Origin: Marinobacter antarcticus
GTDB lineage: Bacteria > Pseudomonadota > Gammaproteobacteria > Pseudomonadales > Oleiphilaceae
Reading direction: 5' to 3'
Assembly (NCBI RefSeq): GCF_900142385.1
Contig: NZ_FRAQ01000001.1
Span: 124,001-188,000 of the forward strand
DNA length: 64,000 nt
This document shows, in pieces, positions 1 through 8,926 of the stretch (position 1 is the first letter of the stretch; each line of letters starts with the position of its first letter). Below the pieces are notes generated by a model. That model was not told where the DNA came from. It worked only from the letters and a program-made list of their open reading frames with translations, and did not search any database. The position numbers and the translations under genes were made by a program.

Positions 1-1
1 C

Positions 2-325
2 GACGGTCTGGTCAATCTTTATGGCCGGATAGAAGGGCGCAAACCGGACGAGCAGCTGCTCGCAGCCGAACAGTGGTTAAAAGACCGGCCCAACAATGCC
101 GAGCTGCTGCTGGCACTTGGCCGGCTGAGCCTGCGCAATGAGCTATGGGGCAAAGCCCGGGAGTACTTCGAGACCAGTTTGAAGTTACGCCGTAGCCGGG
201 AAGCTCTGGCAGAACTGAGCCGCTTGAGCGCTCATATGGGTGATGAAGAAGTGAGCATCAAGCTTATGATGCAAGGGCTGGCAAAAGATAACGGGCTTCC
301 GCAACTGCCCATGCCCAAAGCCTGA
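2..325 (+). CDS. hemY: HemY-type TPR protein, C-terminal part
   Basis: Partial gene cut by the window edge. The frame is open from base 2 and ends at the TGA at 323-325, giving the last 107 residues. The segment is helical and TPR-like, with an alternating Leu/Ala pattern, a repeat containing AELLLALGRLSLRNELWGKA, and a short Pro-rich tail. This matches the C-terminus of HemY, an inner-membrane protein found next to the uroporphyrinogen genes hemC/hemD/hemX in gammaproteobacteria. The rest of that cluster would lie left of the window. Family identity is inferred from the TPR tail; the N-terminal membrane part cannot be seen. Confidence 0.72.
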   Translation, partial: DGLVNLYGRIEGRKPDEQLLAAEQWLKDRPNNAELLLALGRLSLRNELWGKAREYFETSLKLRRSREALAELSRLSAHMGDEEVSIKLMMQGLAKDNGLPQLPMPKA

Positions 326-386
326 TTGCCGGCTGTCTGCCCTGGCTCTTGCCTCCGGGCCCTCTGCAGAAAGAACCAGGCCTACC

Positions 387-429
387 GATAAAGGCGTCAG
401 AACGAGCATTCTGACGCCTTTATCGTTTT
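387..429. terminator. Bidirectional intrinsic terminator between convergent hemY and the reductase gene
   Basis: A perfect 14-bp inverted repeat (arm GATAAAGGCGTCAG at 387-400, partner at 411-424) encloses a 10-nt loop and is followed by GTTTTA on the + strand. It lies between two convergent genes, so it can end both transcripts. It overlaps the last bases of the minus-strand gene. Confidence 0.85.
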
Positions 430-1432
430 AATTCCGGGGCGCATACTCCAGCACGTCGGAAAAGAACGCTTCAGACGGCAGCCCGGCTTCCACCAAGGCA
501 TCCATCAGCGTATAAACCATCGCCGGAGAGCCGCTAGCGTGTACTTCCAAATTATTCCAGTCCATGCCGGAGGCGAGCACCGCACGCACTAGCTGATCAT
601 GATGTCCGCTCCAGTCGTTGTCCTCATCATCACCGACCACCGGCTGAAATGTGAACACTGACCAGTCCTCCTCCCACTGGCGGGCCATGGACCTGAGATA
701 CATGTCCTCATGGCGCCGCACGCCCCAGAACAGTTTGACCGGCTGGGCAAAAGACGTACCGCGCAAATAATCCACCAGGCTTTTCATCTGCGCAAAGCCG
801 GTACCAGCTGCAACCAGCAACAATGGTTTTTCCGGTGTGCTGGCAAGGCAAGCTTTGCCATGGGGCAGCTCCAGGTTGACTGTTTCACCGGAGGTCAGCG
901 CATCAATAACTTTTTGCGCTGACACCCATTCCGGAGAGGCCTGGACATGCAGTTCAATGTGCTGCTCTGACGGGCTGCTGGCAATGGAAAAGTAGCAGGG
1001 TTCGGCATCCGGCAGATTGACCGACAGATACTGGCCCGCATGAAAAGACAGCTCCCGCCGCCGTGGCAACTGAAGCTCCACCCGATACACATCGTGGTTG
1101 ATAGAGCGCACATCCACGACATTGGCCTGAAACTTTCGGGGCTGGTTCTTTCCTGCTGCCATAACGGCACTTATCTCCAGTTCAAGATGGTCGAGCGCTG
1201 CGGTTCTGCACATCATCAGCCGCGCGCCGACCGGAATCGTCTGTTGGTTTCGGGTGTTCAGAGCGGAGCCGCTAATCAGTCGCGCCTCGCAGAGCTCGCA
1301 CACGCCATTTTTGCAAGCGAACGGAACGGCAACACCTGCACTTGCCGCAGCACTCAGTAAATCTGCGGCGGCGTCTGCCGTGTAGCGAATTCGAGAAGGC
1401 TCAAGACCTACTCTCCATTGCCCGCTGCCCAT
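428..1432 (-). CDS. [2Fe-2S] ferredoxin-fused flavin/ferredoxin reductase (Fre-like)
   Basis: An NAD(P)H-dependent oxidoreductase of 334 residues. The N-terminal plant-type ferredoxin domain (about 1-85) carries C40, C45, C48 and C75. It is followed by an FAD-binding barrel and a NAD-binding domain (AGTGFAQMKSLV). It follows ubiD directly: the ATG at 1432 sits one base after the ubiD TGA, so translation is probably coupled. A longer reading from TTG 1462 would overlap ubiD by 29 bp and is less likely. E. coli has the shorter flavin reductase Fre next to ubiD; this version has an added electron-carrier domain, as in aromatic-oxygenase reductases. Its physiological acceptor is unknown, perhaps the flavin used in prenyl-FMN chemistry with UbiD/UbiX (inference). 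Confidence 0.82.
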   Translation of the reverse strand: MGSGQWRVGLEPSRIRYTADAAADLLSAAASAGVAVPFACKNGVCELCEARLISGSALNTRNQQTIPVGARLMMCRTAALDHLELEISAVMAAGKNQPRKFQANVVDVRSINHDVYRVELQLPRRRELSFHAGQYLSVNLPDAEPCYFSIASSPSEQHIELHVQASPEWVSAQKVIDALTSGETVNLELPHGKACLASTPEKPLLLVAAGTGFAQMKSLVDYLRGTSFAQPVKLFWGVRRHEDMYLRSMARQWEEDWSVFTFQPVVGDDEDNDWSGHHDQLVRAVLASGMDWNNLEVHASGSPAMVYTLMDALVEAGLPSEAFFSDVLEYAPRN

Positions 1433-1433
1433 A

Positions 1434-2921
1434 TCAGTCAGGGCGGGCAGGCGGAGTTTCAATCCCCAGGCTATCCCAGAGTTCGTCTACCCGCTGTTTT
1501 ACCGCGCTGGTCATGGCAATGGGCTCGCCCCATTCCCGGTCTGTCTCACCCGGCCACTTATTGGTGGCGTCCATTCCCATCTTGGAACCCAGGCCAGACA
1601 CAGGCGAGGCAAAATCCAGATAATCAATGGGCGTGTTCTCTACCAACATGGTGTCGCGGGCGGGATCCATCCGGGTCGTAATGGCCCATATCACATCTTC
1701 CCAGTTGCGGGCATTCACGTCGTCATCAGTCACGATCACGAACTTCGTGTACATGAACTGGCGCAAAAAAGACCATACGCCCATCATCACCCGCTTGGCA
1801 TGGCCCGGGTACTGCTTTTTCATAGTCACCACGGCAAGGCGATATGAACAGCCTTCCGGCGGCAGGTAAAAATCCACAATTTCGGGGAACTGCTTCTGCA
1901 ATATGGGAATGAAGACTTCGTTCAGCGCCACACCCAGAATGGCCGGCTCATCGGGCGGCCTGCCGGTGTAAGTGCTGTGATAAATCGGATTTTTGCGGTG
2001 GGTGATCCGCTCAACGGTAAACACCGGAAACTCGCCCACTTCATTGTAGTAACCGGTGTGATCCCCGAACGGGCCTTCGGGCGCGTTATCGTCGGGGTAA
2101 ATAAAGCCTTCCAGAACAATCTCGGCGCTGGCAGGCACCTGCAAATCACTGAGGCCACACTGCACCAGTTCGGTACGACTACCCCGGAGCAAGCCTGCAA
2201 ACGCGTATTCGGACAGCGAATCGGGCACCGGCGTTACGGCGCCAAGAATCGTGGCGGGGTCTGCGCCAAGAGCTACTGCTACCGGATAGGGCTTGCCCGG
2301 ATTAGCTTTCTGAAACTCCTGAAAATCCAGCGCACCGCCGCGATGACTTAACCAGCGCATGATCAGCCGGTTGCGACCAATCACCTGCTGCCGATAAATG
2401 CCAAGGTTCTGCCGTTCTTTATGGGGCCCACGAGTAATCACCAACGGCCAAGTAACAAGCGGCCCTGCATCTCCTGGCCAGCAGTGCTGTACCGGAATCT
2501 GGTACAAATCAACCATATCTTTTTCGATGACCACTTCCTGGCAGGGAGCAGACCTGAGTACTTTCGGGCTCATACGCATTACTTGCCGGAGCAGCGGCAG
2601 TTTTTCGATAGCGTCTTTGAAGCCCTTTGGGGGATCCGGTTCTTTGAGATATGCCAGCAGTTTGCCAACGTCCCTAAGCGCGGTCACATCTTCCTGCCCC
2701 ATGCCCAGGGCCACTCTTCTGGTTGTACCAAAGAGGTTGGCGAGCACCGGCATGTCGTAGCCTTTGGGGTTTTCGAACAACAACGCAGGCCCACCTGCCC
2801 GCAGCGTGCGGTCGCAGATTTCGGTCATTTCCAGATGGGGGTCTACTTCAACTGAGATACGTTTCAGCTCGCCCAGTTTCTCCAACTGGTCAATAAAGTC
2901 CCGCAGGTCGTTGTATTTCAT
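1434..2921 (-). CDS. ubiD: 4-hydroxy-3-polyprenylbenzoate decarboxylase UbiD
   Basis: UbiD removes the carboxyl group from 3-polyprenyl-4-hydroxybenzoate in ubiquinone synthesis, using prenylated FMN made by UbiX. The 495-residue product starts [20 protein letters not shown] and matches E. coli UbiD (497 aa) along its length. The ATG at 2921 is preceded by GGAG at a normal distance. The frame is open 49 codons further upstream (to 3068), but that part has no family similarity and overlaps a structured leader, so it is rejected. The gene lies downstream of rho on the same strand and is followed immediately by the reductase. Confidence 0.95.
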   Translation of the reverse strand: MKYNDLRDFIDQLEKLGELKRISVEVDPHLEMTEICDRTLRAGGPALLFENPKGYDMPVLANLFGTTRRVALGMGQEDVTALRDVGKLLAYLKEPDPPKGFKDAIEKLPLLRQVMRMSPKVLRSAPCQEVVIEKDMVDLYQIPVQHCWPGDAGPLVTWPLVITRGPHKERQNLGIYRQQVIGRNRLIMRWLSHRGGALDFQEFQKANPGKPYPVAVALGADPATILGAVTPVPDSLSEYAFAGLLRGSRTELVQCGLSDLQVPASAEIVLEGFIYPDDNAPEGPFGDHTGYYNEVGEFPVFTVERITHRKNPIYHSTYTGRPPDEPAILGVALNEVFIPILQKQFPEIVDFYLPPEGCSYRLAVVTMKKQYPGHAKRVMMGVWSFLRQFMYTKFVIVTDDDVNARNWEDVIWAITTRMDPARDTMLVENTPIDYLDFASPVSGLGSKMGMDATNKWPGETDREWGEPIAMTSAVKQRVDELWDSLGIETPPARPD

Positions 2922-3000
2922 CACTTGCTCCGTTCTCGGTTGGCCATTAATTACGGAGTTCATCGGCTTCTGGACTTCTGGCCCGGTACGCAGAACGCAA

Positions 3001-3095
3001 TGAGGGCCTGCTTCCCCAGACACGCCGTAAACCCATCCCTGGGGGCTTGGTCTTGCCTTCCATGGCAAGACTCAGTCTGGAAAATCAGGCCCTCA
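3001..3095 (-). promoter_or_regulatory. Structured RNA element in the rho-ubiD interval
   Basis: Nested inverted repeats lie 80-175 nt before the ubiD start. The outer stem TGAGGGCCTG (3001-3010) pairs perfectly with 3086-3095. A second stem CCAGAC (3016-3021) pairs with GTCTGG (3075-3080). An inner hairpin GTCTTGCC (3050-3057) pairs with GGCAAGAC (3064-3071). No U-run follows on the minus strand, so it is not a standard rho-gene terminator. It may be a leader or stability element of ubiD; no known riboswitch family was recognised. Confidence 0.5.
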
Positions 3096-3188
3096 CCGCG
3101 TTCATCTGATCACCAGTCAACTACAAGTCAGAACAGATCTGAGCTCAATCTAACCGGGGAAACGCGCGCGTACTTAGTATGACCAGCC

Positions 3189-4451
3189 TTAACGGCGCTT
3201 CATTGACTGGAAGAACTCGTCGTTGGTCTTGGTGTCTTTCAGCTTGTCCAGCAAGAACTCGATGGCGGCGGTATCGTCGTCCATGGAGTGCAGCAGCTTG
3301 CGCAGAATCCATACACGCTGGATATCCGCTTCGCTCATCAGCAGATCTTCACGGCGCGTGCCGGAACTGCGAATATTGATAGCGGGGTAAACACGTTTCT
3401 CTGCAATCTTGCGATCCAGGTGAATTTCCATGTTACCCGTGCCCTTGAACTCCTCGTAGATCACTTCGTCCATTTTGGAACCCGTGTTCACCAGAGCCGT
3501 CGCAAGAATCGTCAGGCTACCGCCTTCCTCTACATTACGGGCTGCACCGAAGAACCGCTTGGGCTTTTCCAGAGCGTGGGCGTCCACACCACCGGTCAAC
3601 ACCTTGCCAGAGGAAGGAATCACCGTGTTGTAGGCGCGGGCCAGACGCGTGATGGAATCCAGCAGGATGATCACGTCTTTTTTGTGCTCAACCAGGCGCT
3701 TGGCTTTCTCGATCACCATTTCCGCTACCTGAACGTGACGTGCAGGTGGCTCATCAAAGGTTGAAGCAATCACTTCGCCGCGCACCGTGCGCTGCATTTC
3801 AGTAACTTCTTCCGGGCGCTCGTCAATCAGAAGAACCATGACATGGCATTCAGGATGGTTGCGCGTGATCGACTGGGCAATGCTCTGCATCAGCAGGGTT
3901 TTACCGGCCTTGGGTGGCGACACAATCAGGCCACGCTGACCTTTACCAATCGGGGCCACAAGATCCAGTACCCGGGATGAAAGATCCTCGGTGCTGCCGT
4001 TACCCGCTTCCAGCTGCATGCGCTCATCGGGAAACAGCGGCGTCAGGTTTTCAAACAGGATTTTGTTGCGGGCGTTATCCGGTTTGTCGAAGTTAATTTC
4101 GCTAACTTTCAACAGGGCAAAATAACGCTCACCGTCTTTCGGCGGGCGGATCTTGCCAGCAACGGTATCGCCGGTGCGCAGGTTGAAGCGACGGATCTGG
4201 CTCGGAGAGACGTAAATGTCGTCTGGTCCCGCCAGGTAGGAAGCGTCGGCAGACCGGAGGAAGCCGAAGCCGTCCTGCAGAATCTCCAGTACGCCATCGC
4301 CGTAAATGTCTTCGCCGCTTTTTGCATGCTTCTTCAGTATGGTGAAGATAACATCCTGTTTACGCGAGCGTGCCAAGTTGTCGAGACCCATCTCTTGCGC
4401 AATGTTGAGCAATTCGGGCATGGAGTTCTGCTTGAGTTCAGTAAGATTCAT
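3189..4451 (-). CDS. rho: Transcription termination factor Rho
   Basis: Hexameric RNA-dependent ATPase that ends transcription at C-rich unstructured sites. The 420-residue protein has the usual Rho length. It starts [20 protein letters not shown] (Rho N-domain), continues with the cold-shock-type RNA-binding domain ([15 protein letters not shown]), the Walker A region ([12 protein letters not shown]), Walker B ([16 protein letters not shown]) and the Q/R-loop region. In E. coli and Pseudomonas rho directly follows trxA; here trxA lies 22 kb away on the same strand, with the FDH block in between. Confidence 0.98.
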   Translation of the reverse strand: MNLTELKQNSMPELLNIAQEMGLDNLARSRKQDVIFTILKKHAKSGEDIYGDGVLEILQDGFGFLRSADASYLAGPDDIYVSPSQIRRFNLRTGDTVAGKIRPPKDGERYFALLKVSEINFDKPDNARNKILFENLTPLFPDERMQLEAGNGSTEDLSSRVLDLVAPIGKGQRGLIVSPPKAGKTLLMQSIAQSITRNHPECHVMVLLIDERPEEVTEMQRTVRGEVIASTFDEPPARHVQVAEMVIEKAKRLVEHKKDVIILLDSITRLARAYNTVIPSSGKVLTGGVDAHALEKPKRFFGAARNVEEGGSLTILATALVNTGSKMDEVIYEEFKGTGNMEIHLDRKIAEKRVYPAINIRSSGTRREDLLMSEADIQRVWILRKLLHSMDDDTAAIEFLLDKLKDTKTNDEFFQSMKRR

Positions 4452-4816
4452 AGGTTATTAGATTTTCAGGAATGGAATTAAACGGAAGTTGGAATGACAG
4501 GGGTGCCCCTGAACAGATTATTTAATTAATTGTCAGAACAGATGCTGGCAGATGGAGCAACCGGTGTAGATGAAATCCGGAGCAAAGTACTAAAGCCAGT
4601 AGAGTGGGTACAACCGTTCGTAGGGCAAGAGCGATAATCTGCTACCTTGACCGCCAATGTCAAGTGCAGGGGGCAAATAAACGTCAATCTTGCCGCCCGA
4701 AAGCCCATCAGCAAGACCCGGCGCCTCCCCCTGATGGGTTACTCCCTTCCATTAACCGCCACTGAAAGGGATACTGGTAGACAAAATTTCCCCTGTGATT
4801 TTCGGAGCACCTTTCC
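4452..4816. other. 365-bp divergent intergenic region, rho leader and moaB upstream region
   Basis: No gene is supported here. On the minus strand it holds a rho promoter candidate and an approximately 175-nt rho leader, as expected for an autoregulated rho gene. On the plus strand, 4705-4739 contains CCCATCAG and CTGATGGG separated by 19 nt, a possible hairpin in the moaB leader. No convincing Moco riboswitch fold was recognised. This is also the left junction of the rho-trxA separation. Confidence 0.5.
4634..4663 (-). promoter_or_regulatory. Candidate sigma-70 promoter of rho
   Basis: Read on the minus strand, TTGACA (4658-4663, perfect -35) is followed by an 18-nt spacer and GATTAT (4634-4639, 4 of 6 to the -10 consensus). 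Transcription would start near 4627 and give a long rho leader. The -35 lies in a small inverted repeat, CTTGAC...GTCAAG. Confidence 0.42.
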
Positions 4817-5389
4817 ATGAGCACTGAACCCACGAACGACCTCAAGCCTCTCAATATCGCGATTCTTACGGTCTCTGATACCCGCGGCCTTGATGAAGAT
4901 TCCTCCGGCCAGTTTCTTGAAGATAGTGTGGTGGAGGCCGGTCATCAGCTTATCTCGCGGCGCATCCTGCCGGACGACGTTTATCTGGTTCGCGCAGCGA
5001 TGTCGTCATGGATCGCGGATCAGGATGTTCATGTGATCATCATTACCGGTGGTACCGGTTTCAGCGAGCGCGACAGCACACCGGAAGCAGTTGCACCCCT
5101 TCTGGACAAGAACATTGAAGGTTTTGGCGAAGAGTTCAGGCGCCTCTCCGCTTTGGAAATTGGCAGTTCTACCATACAGTCCAGAGCCTTTGGCGGCCTT
5201 GCCAACCATACGGCAATTTTCTGTCTACCTGGCTCCACAGGAGCATGCCGCACAGGCTGGAATGGCATTCTGAACGCACAACTGGACAGTCGCCACGGCC
5301 CCTGTAATTTCTCAGCTCTGGTTGGCCGCAAGCCGGAGCGCGCGGTCGAGCGCCTGCAACAGGTTATTGGAAAACGCGCCACACGTTAA
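4817..5389 (+). CDS. moaB: Molybdenum cofactor biosynthesis protein MoaB/Mog
   Basis: MoaB/Mog-fold protein that adenylylates molybdopterin before metal insertion. The 190-residue product has the family signature [15 protein letters not shown] (about residues 77-91) and a conserved [12 protein letters not shown] segment. GGAG lies 9 nt before the ATG. It is the first gene of moaB-moeA-moaD-moaE on the plus strand, starting divergently from rho. moaA and moaC, usual partners, are not in the window. Confidence 0.93.
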   Translation: MSTEPTNDLKPLNIAILTVSDTRGLDEDSSGQFLEDSVVEAGHQLISRRILPDDVYLVRAAMSSWIADQDVHVIIITGGTGFSERDSTPEAVAPLLDKNIEGFGEEFRRLSALEIGSSTIQSRAFGGLANHTAIFCLPGSTGACRTGWNGILNAQLDSRHGPCNFSALVGRKPERAVERLQQVIGKRATR

Positions 5390-5412
5390 TTCTGAACACG
5401 GAGACAACCACC

Positions 5413-6624
5413 ATGACAGCCAATCTGACGCCGGTCGGAGAAGCCATTGCTCATATACTGGGCAAGGCTCCGGTGATTACGGCAACCGAACTCCTGCCGC
5501 TAACCGAAAGCTTCGGCCGAATATTGGCACAGGATTATCAGACGCCCGCGGATGTACCTCCGGCTGACAACAGTGCGGTGGATGGCTATGCCCTGCGCGC
5601 CCTGGATTACGCGCCTGGCCAGGCGCTGCCGGTATCTGACCGGATCCCCGCAGGCTCGGCCCCTAGCCCGCTGAAACCCGGGACCGCTGCCCGTATTTTT
5701 ACCGGTTCAGAAGTTCCGGCAGGGGCAGATACTGTCATTATGCAGGAGCGGGTTGAGGTTACCGACGACGGCATTCTGATCAATGCCGATGTAAAAGCGG
5801 ACCAGAATATCCGCCGGCGCGGCCAGGATCTTTCGGAAGGCAGTTTAGCCATGGGAAAAGGTACAAAAATCCGTGCCCAGGAAATGGGACTTCTGGCTTC
5901 AATAGGTGTGGCTGAAGTTGCTGTGGTGAAAAAACTGCGAGTTGCGATTTTGTCGACCGGCGACGAGCTGGTCGACCCGGGCACTCCGCTGGGGCCGGGC
6001 CAGATTTATAACACCAACCGTTTCACCCTGCTTGGCCTGGCGTCCGATGTGGGTTGTGAGGTCGTGCTTTGTGAGACTTTGCGGGACACTCGGGATGTGA
6101 CCCGGGAAACACTCGAGCGCGCCGCGTCACAGGCCGACCTTATCATCACCAGCGGGGGTGTTTCCGTGGGTGAGGAAGATCATGTGCGGGCGGTGTTGGA
6201 AGAATCCGGCGAGCTATCGCTCTGGCGCTTGGCGATCAAACCCGGCAAGCCCTTGGCGTTCGGTTCAATCAAAGGCACGCCGGTACTGGGCCTGCCCGGC
6301 AACCCGGCTACAGTGCTGGTCACGTTTCTGATCGTAGGCATGCCTTACATACGCTCCTGCCAGGGCCGCTTGAGGATTCACCCTGTGGGCCAGCAGATAC
6401 CAGCCGCCTTTAACGTCACCTCGCCCTCTGTACGCAGGGAGTTTGTCCGTGCACGCATTGAATCTGTTGACGGAAAGACGCAAGTCAATGCATACCCGAA
6501 CCAGAGCTCCGGTGTGCTGAGTTCTGCCTGCTGGGCCGATGGCCTGGCGGTGGTTCCGGAAAACACATTGGTTGCTGAAGGTGATTTGCTAACTTACTAC
6601 CCCTTTACCGAGTTATTAAGTTGA
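5413..6624 (+). CDS. moeA: Molybdopterin molybdenumtransferase MoeA (copy 1)
   Basis: MoeA inserts molybdate or tungstate into adenylylated molybdopterin. The 403-residue protein has PADNSAVDGYAL, an FTGSEVPAGADTVIMQE segment, TSGGVSVGEEDHV and GLPGNP, which together form the active site. CGGAGACAACCACC precedes the ATG. The gene lies 23 bp after moaB and one base before moaD, so it is operonic. A second, divergent moeA lies at 18828-20075. Confidence 0.95.
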   Translation: MTANLTPVGEAIAHILGKAPVITATELLPLTESFGRILAQDYQTPADVPPADNSAVDGYALRALDYAPGQALPVSDRIPAGSAPSPLKPGTAARIFTGSEVPAGADTVIMQERVEVTDDGILINADVKADQNIRRRGQDLSEGSLAMGKGTKIRAQEMGLLASIGVAEVAVVKKLRVAILSTGDELVDPGTPLGPGQIYNTNRFTLLGLASDVGCEVVLCETLRDTRDVTRETLERAASQADLIITSGGVSVGEEDHVRAVLEESGELSLWRLAIKPGKPLAFGSIKGTPVLGLPGNPATVLVTFLIVGMPYIRSCQGRLRIHPVGQQIPAAFNVTSPSVRREFVRARIESVDGKTQVNAYPNQSSGVLSSACWADGLAVVPENTLVAEGDLLTYYPFTELLS

Positions 6625-6625
6625 T

Positions 6626-6886
6626 ATGACCGACCAGACCATTACCGTTCGTTTTTTTGCCCGTCTCCGGGAGGAGTTGGATACTGAGCAACTCACGCTG
6701 CCGGCAGACAGGAATCAGACAGCCGGCGACATTCTTGCAGCGCTGGCGAGCCGCGGCGGCCCCTGGGCTCAACTGCAAGGCAGTCAGCCGGTGATGATTG
6801 CGATCAATCAGGCTATGGCAAAGCCTGGCACGCCGGTGAAGGCTGGCGACGAAGTGGCTTTTTTCCCGCCAGTAACAGGGGGCTAA
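6626..6886 (+). CDS. moaD: Molybdopterin synthase small subunit MoaD
   Basis: Ubiquitin-fold sulfur carrier of molybdopterin synthase. The 86-residue protein ends in PPVTGG; the terminal Gly-Gly is thiocarboxylated and delivers sulfur to precursor Z. Its start lies one base after the moeA stop and its stop is next to the moaE start, showing tight coupling. Confidence 0.93.
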   Translation: MTDQTITVRFFARLREELDTEQLTLPADRNQTAGDILAALASRGGPWAQLQGSQPVMIAINQAMAKPGTPVKAGDEVAFFPPVTGG

Positions 6887-6887
6887 C

Positions 6888-7337
6888 ATGATCAGTATCC
6901 AGACTGAGGATTTTGATTCAGGTGCTGAGTATACAGCGCTGCGGAACAGCGGTGCCGGCACGGGTGCCATTGCTACGTTTACGGGCCTGGTGCGCGATAG
7001 CGGCGATACGCAGGATGTATCGGGATTGTTTCTTGAGCATTATCCCGGGATGACGGAGCAGGTGATTGCGGGGCTTATCAAGGATGCTTCACAACGTTGG
7101 GATGTGCGTAAGGCGCGGGTGATTCATCGGGTTGGCAAGCTGCTGCTGCAGGAGCAAATTGTTTTTGTGGGTATCTGCAGTGCCCATCGGGGTGATGCAT
7201 TTGCGGCTTGCGAGTTCATTATGGACGCTTTAAAGACGTCTGCGCCGTTCTGGAAAAAGGAGCTTTCTGAAAGTGGGGAGCACTGGGTGGAGCAGAAGGC
7301 ATCTGATGTTGCTCGGGGGCAGGCTTGGGATAAGTAG
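6888..7337 (+). CDS. moaE: Molybdopterin synthase catalytic subunit MoaE
   Basis: Large subunit that converts cyclic pyranopterin monophosphate to molybdopterin with MoaD. The 149-residue product contains the MoaE core LEHYPGMTE, HRVGKL and the lysine-rich active-site segment PFWKKELSESGEHWVE. It is the last gene of the moa/moe operon and converges with the FDH operon end at 7351. Confidence 0.95.
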   Translation: MISIQTEDFDSGAEYTALRNSGAGTGAIATFTGLVRDSGDTQDVSGLFLEHYPGMTEQVIAGLIKDASQRWDVRKARVIHRVGKLLLQEQIVFVGICSAHRGDAFAACEFIMDALKTSAPFWKKELSESGEHWVEQKASDVARGQAWDK

Positions 7338-7350
7338 CCCCGAACGCCAA

Positions 7351-7590
7351 TTATGCCAGACAGATACAATAACGGAGAACGCCCGCATCCTCTTCCCGGA
7401 CCCATTCAATTCTGTGACCGGTTATCTCGCAAAGCGCCTGTAAATCCCGACGACCGGTGGGATCATCGGCCAGGAATTCGACCTGTGTCCCGCTGGGCAA
7501 ACCCTGAGTGCGCTTTTTGAAACGCAAAATGGGGAGGGGACACACCAAACCGATAGCATCGATTTGGTGTACTTCTGATTGGTCAGTCAA
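7351..7590 (-). CDS. TusA/SirA-family sulfur carrier of the FDH operon
   Basis: A 79-residue protein with the TusA signature GLVCPLPIL; the CPxP cysteine (C17) is the expected persulfide carrier. The start is a TTG at 7590 that overlaps the end of the preceding 42-aa gene by 8 bp; a stop lies in frame just upstream and no ATG precedes the motif, so TTG is required. It is the last gene of the FDH operon. A role in passing sulfur towards FdhD and the FDH cofactor is inferred from position. It could instead be an ordinary TusA paralogue. Confidence 0.82.
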   Translation of the reverse strand: MTDQSEVHQIDAIGLVCPLPILRFKKRTQGLPSGTQVEFLADDPTGRRDLQALCEITGHRIEWVREEDAGVLRYCICLA

Positions 7591-7711
7591 GACGCACGCT
7601 CATTTCGCTGCTTCCTTGCTCGGCTGATGACCATCCGAACTGACCCAGAACTACCGGGGCTGCGAAGGCAATCACCAGAGAAGCGACAAATGCAGAAATC
7701 ATAACCTTCAC
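7583..7711 (-). CDS. 42-aa membrane peptide of the FDH operon
   Basis: A small gene read from GTG 7711 to TGA 7583. GGAGAG lies 5-6 nt upstream, and the GTGA overlaps the fdhC stop by 4 bp, a classic coupled start. The product begins MKVMISAFVASLVIAF and has one hydrophobic segment (about residues 3-22), then a short polar tail with Ser, Glu and Gln. It may be a single-pass membrane peptide or have an uncleaved signal. Its stop overlaps the TusA-like start. I do not recognise the family; a stabilising partner of the FDH cytochrome b subunit is one possibility (inference). Confidence 0.72.
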   Translation of the reverse strand: MKVMISAFVASLVIAFAAPVVLGQFGWSSAEQGSSEMSVRLD

Positions 7712-8880
7712 GTCAACTCTCCTTTACCTTGCTTGGCCTCGACCTCGGCCACCCACAGATCGTGGTGCTGGCGCGCCCATTCCACATCGACCTGACCGTT
7801 ACCCATCGCATCGAACGCACCTTCCATGCCAACGGTGCCAATATAGATGTGGGCGATAATAGCCAACATCATTACGAAAGCTATGATCGAGTGCCAGATG
7901 TTGGCGTACTGCATTTCTTCATGCGGTGTCAGAGCCGTCGCGAAATCTGTTCCCAGGACACTGTTCATGACGCTAAAGGTCTCGGCAAACATGGGCATTT
8001 CAAAGGGAAACAGCAGCGACAGGCCAGACAGAGAGAGTGAGAAGCCCAGCACCATAACGGTCCAGAAAACGATCTTCTGGCCGGCGTTGAATTTTTTTGC
8101 TGAAGGATGGGATTTGGTAAAAATACCGCCGCCTGCCTTGAGCCATTGCCAATCCAGCTTGTCAGGAATGTTGTGCGCCACCCACATAAAAAACGTCATC
8201 ACCAGACCGAGCATAAAGGACCAGGAAATGTTGTTGTGAACCCACTTGGAGCCGGCTGCCAGAGTCGCAAAGGCGTCGGGCCCCATCACGGGGATCAGGA
8301 AACTCCGCCCCATCAGGGTAATGAGCCCGGTTATACCCAAAGCGATAAACGAGCCAGCCAACAGCCAGTGACCAAACCGTTCGATGGCCTTGAATCGCTG
8401 AATCGTGGTGCCTGCAGGGCCGCCATCGATCATGATTTTGCCGCGAATCAGGTAAAACACCACCAGCAGGGCGATGAAACCCAGAAGCGCGCCACCACCA
8501 TAGGTGATGATCGGTCCTTCGCGCAGCTTGTACCAGCTTATACCTCCATCCTGGATCAGAACGTCAGCAGCAGACCCCCGGATCTGTGTATTGGCATCAA
8601 ATTCGTTATAGCGGATTGAGCGGTAGGTGTCTGCGTCAGAAACCCCGCCTCGTGTGCCCAACTGATCGGTGTTCGGCGCCGCATTGGCTGGATTACCGAG
8701 ATTTTCCGACCGGAAAGTCTCGTCAACTTTCAACTTCTGCTGACGAGCCATGATGTCTTCCAGGGTTTGAGCGCCCCCGGTCGCTGTCCGATCAACCGCT
8801 GGGGCCTCTTCCGCCCAGACAGAGTTGAATGACAGTGTCGCCAGTACAAAGACGGCGGCACCCAGTAGTTTTAAATTCAT
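7708..8880 (-). CDS. fdhC: Formate dehydrogenase gamma subunit, cytochrome b
   Basis: Membrane cytochrome b that takes electrons from the FDH Fe-S subunit to quinone. The 390-residue protein has a signal peptide (about 1-23, ending VWAEE), a periplasmic stretch of about 90 residues, then about five hydrophobic helices from residue 117 on. Candidate haem histidines lie in FGHWLL, WVAHN, WHSII and AHIYIG. It is longer than E. coli FdnI because of the exported N-terminal part. It lies 85 bp after fdhB, with a strong hairpin between. Confidence 0.92.
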   Translation of the reverse strand: MNLKLLGAAVFVLATLSFNSVWAEEAPAVDRTATGGAQTLEDIMARQQKLKVDETFRSENLGNPANAAPNTDQLGTRGGVSDADTYRSIRYNEFDANTQIRGSAADVLIQDGGISWYKLREGPIITYGGGALLGFIALLVVFYLIRGKIMIDGGPAGTTIQRFKAIERFGHWLLAGSFIALGITGLITLMGRSFLIPVMGPDAFATLAAGSKWVHNNISWSFMLGLVMTFFMWVAHNIPDKLDWQWLKAGGGIFTKSHPSAKKFNAGQKIVFWTVMVLGFSLSLSGLSLLFPFEMPMFAETFSVMNSVLGTDFATALTPHEEMQYANIWHSIIAFVMMLAIIAHIYIGTVGMEGAFDAMGNGQVDVEWARQHHDLWVAEVEAKQGKGELT

Positions 8881-8926
8881 GAGAGCACTCCAACGGAATC
8901 AACAAGAAGAATTCGTCGCCTCAATA

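Noticed and set aside
2922-3068. In-frame extension of UbiD by 49 codons
   Set aside because: No similarity to UbiD, a good GGAG site exists at the ATG at 2921, and the extension overlaps the structured leader.
4740-4816. Moco riboswitch upstream of moaB
   Set aside because: Only one simple hairpin candidate was seen; the conserved Moco RNA core could not be recognised.
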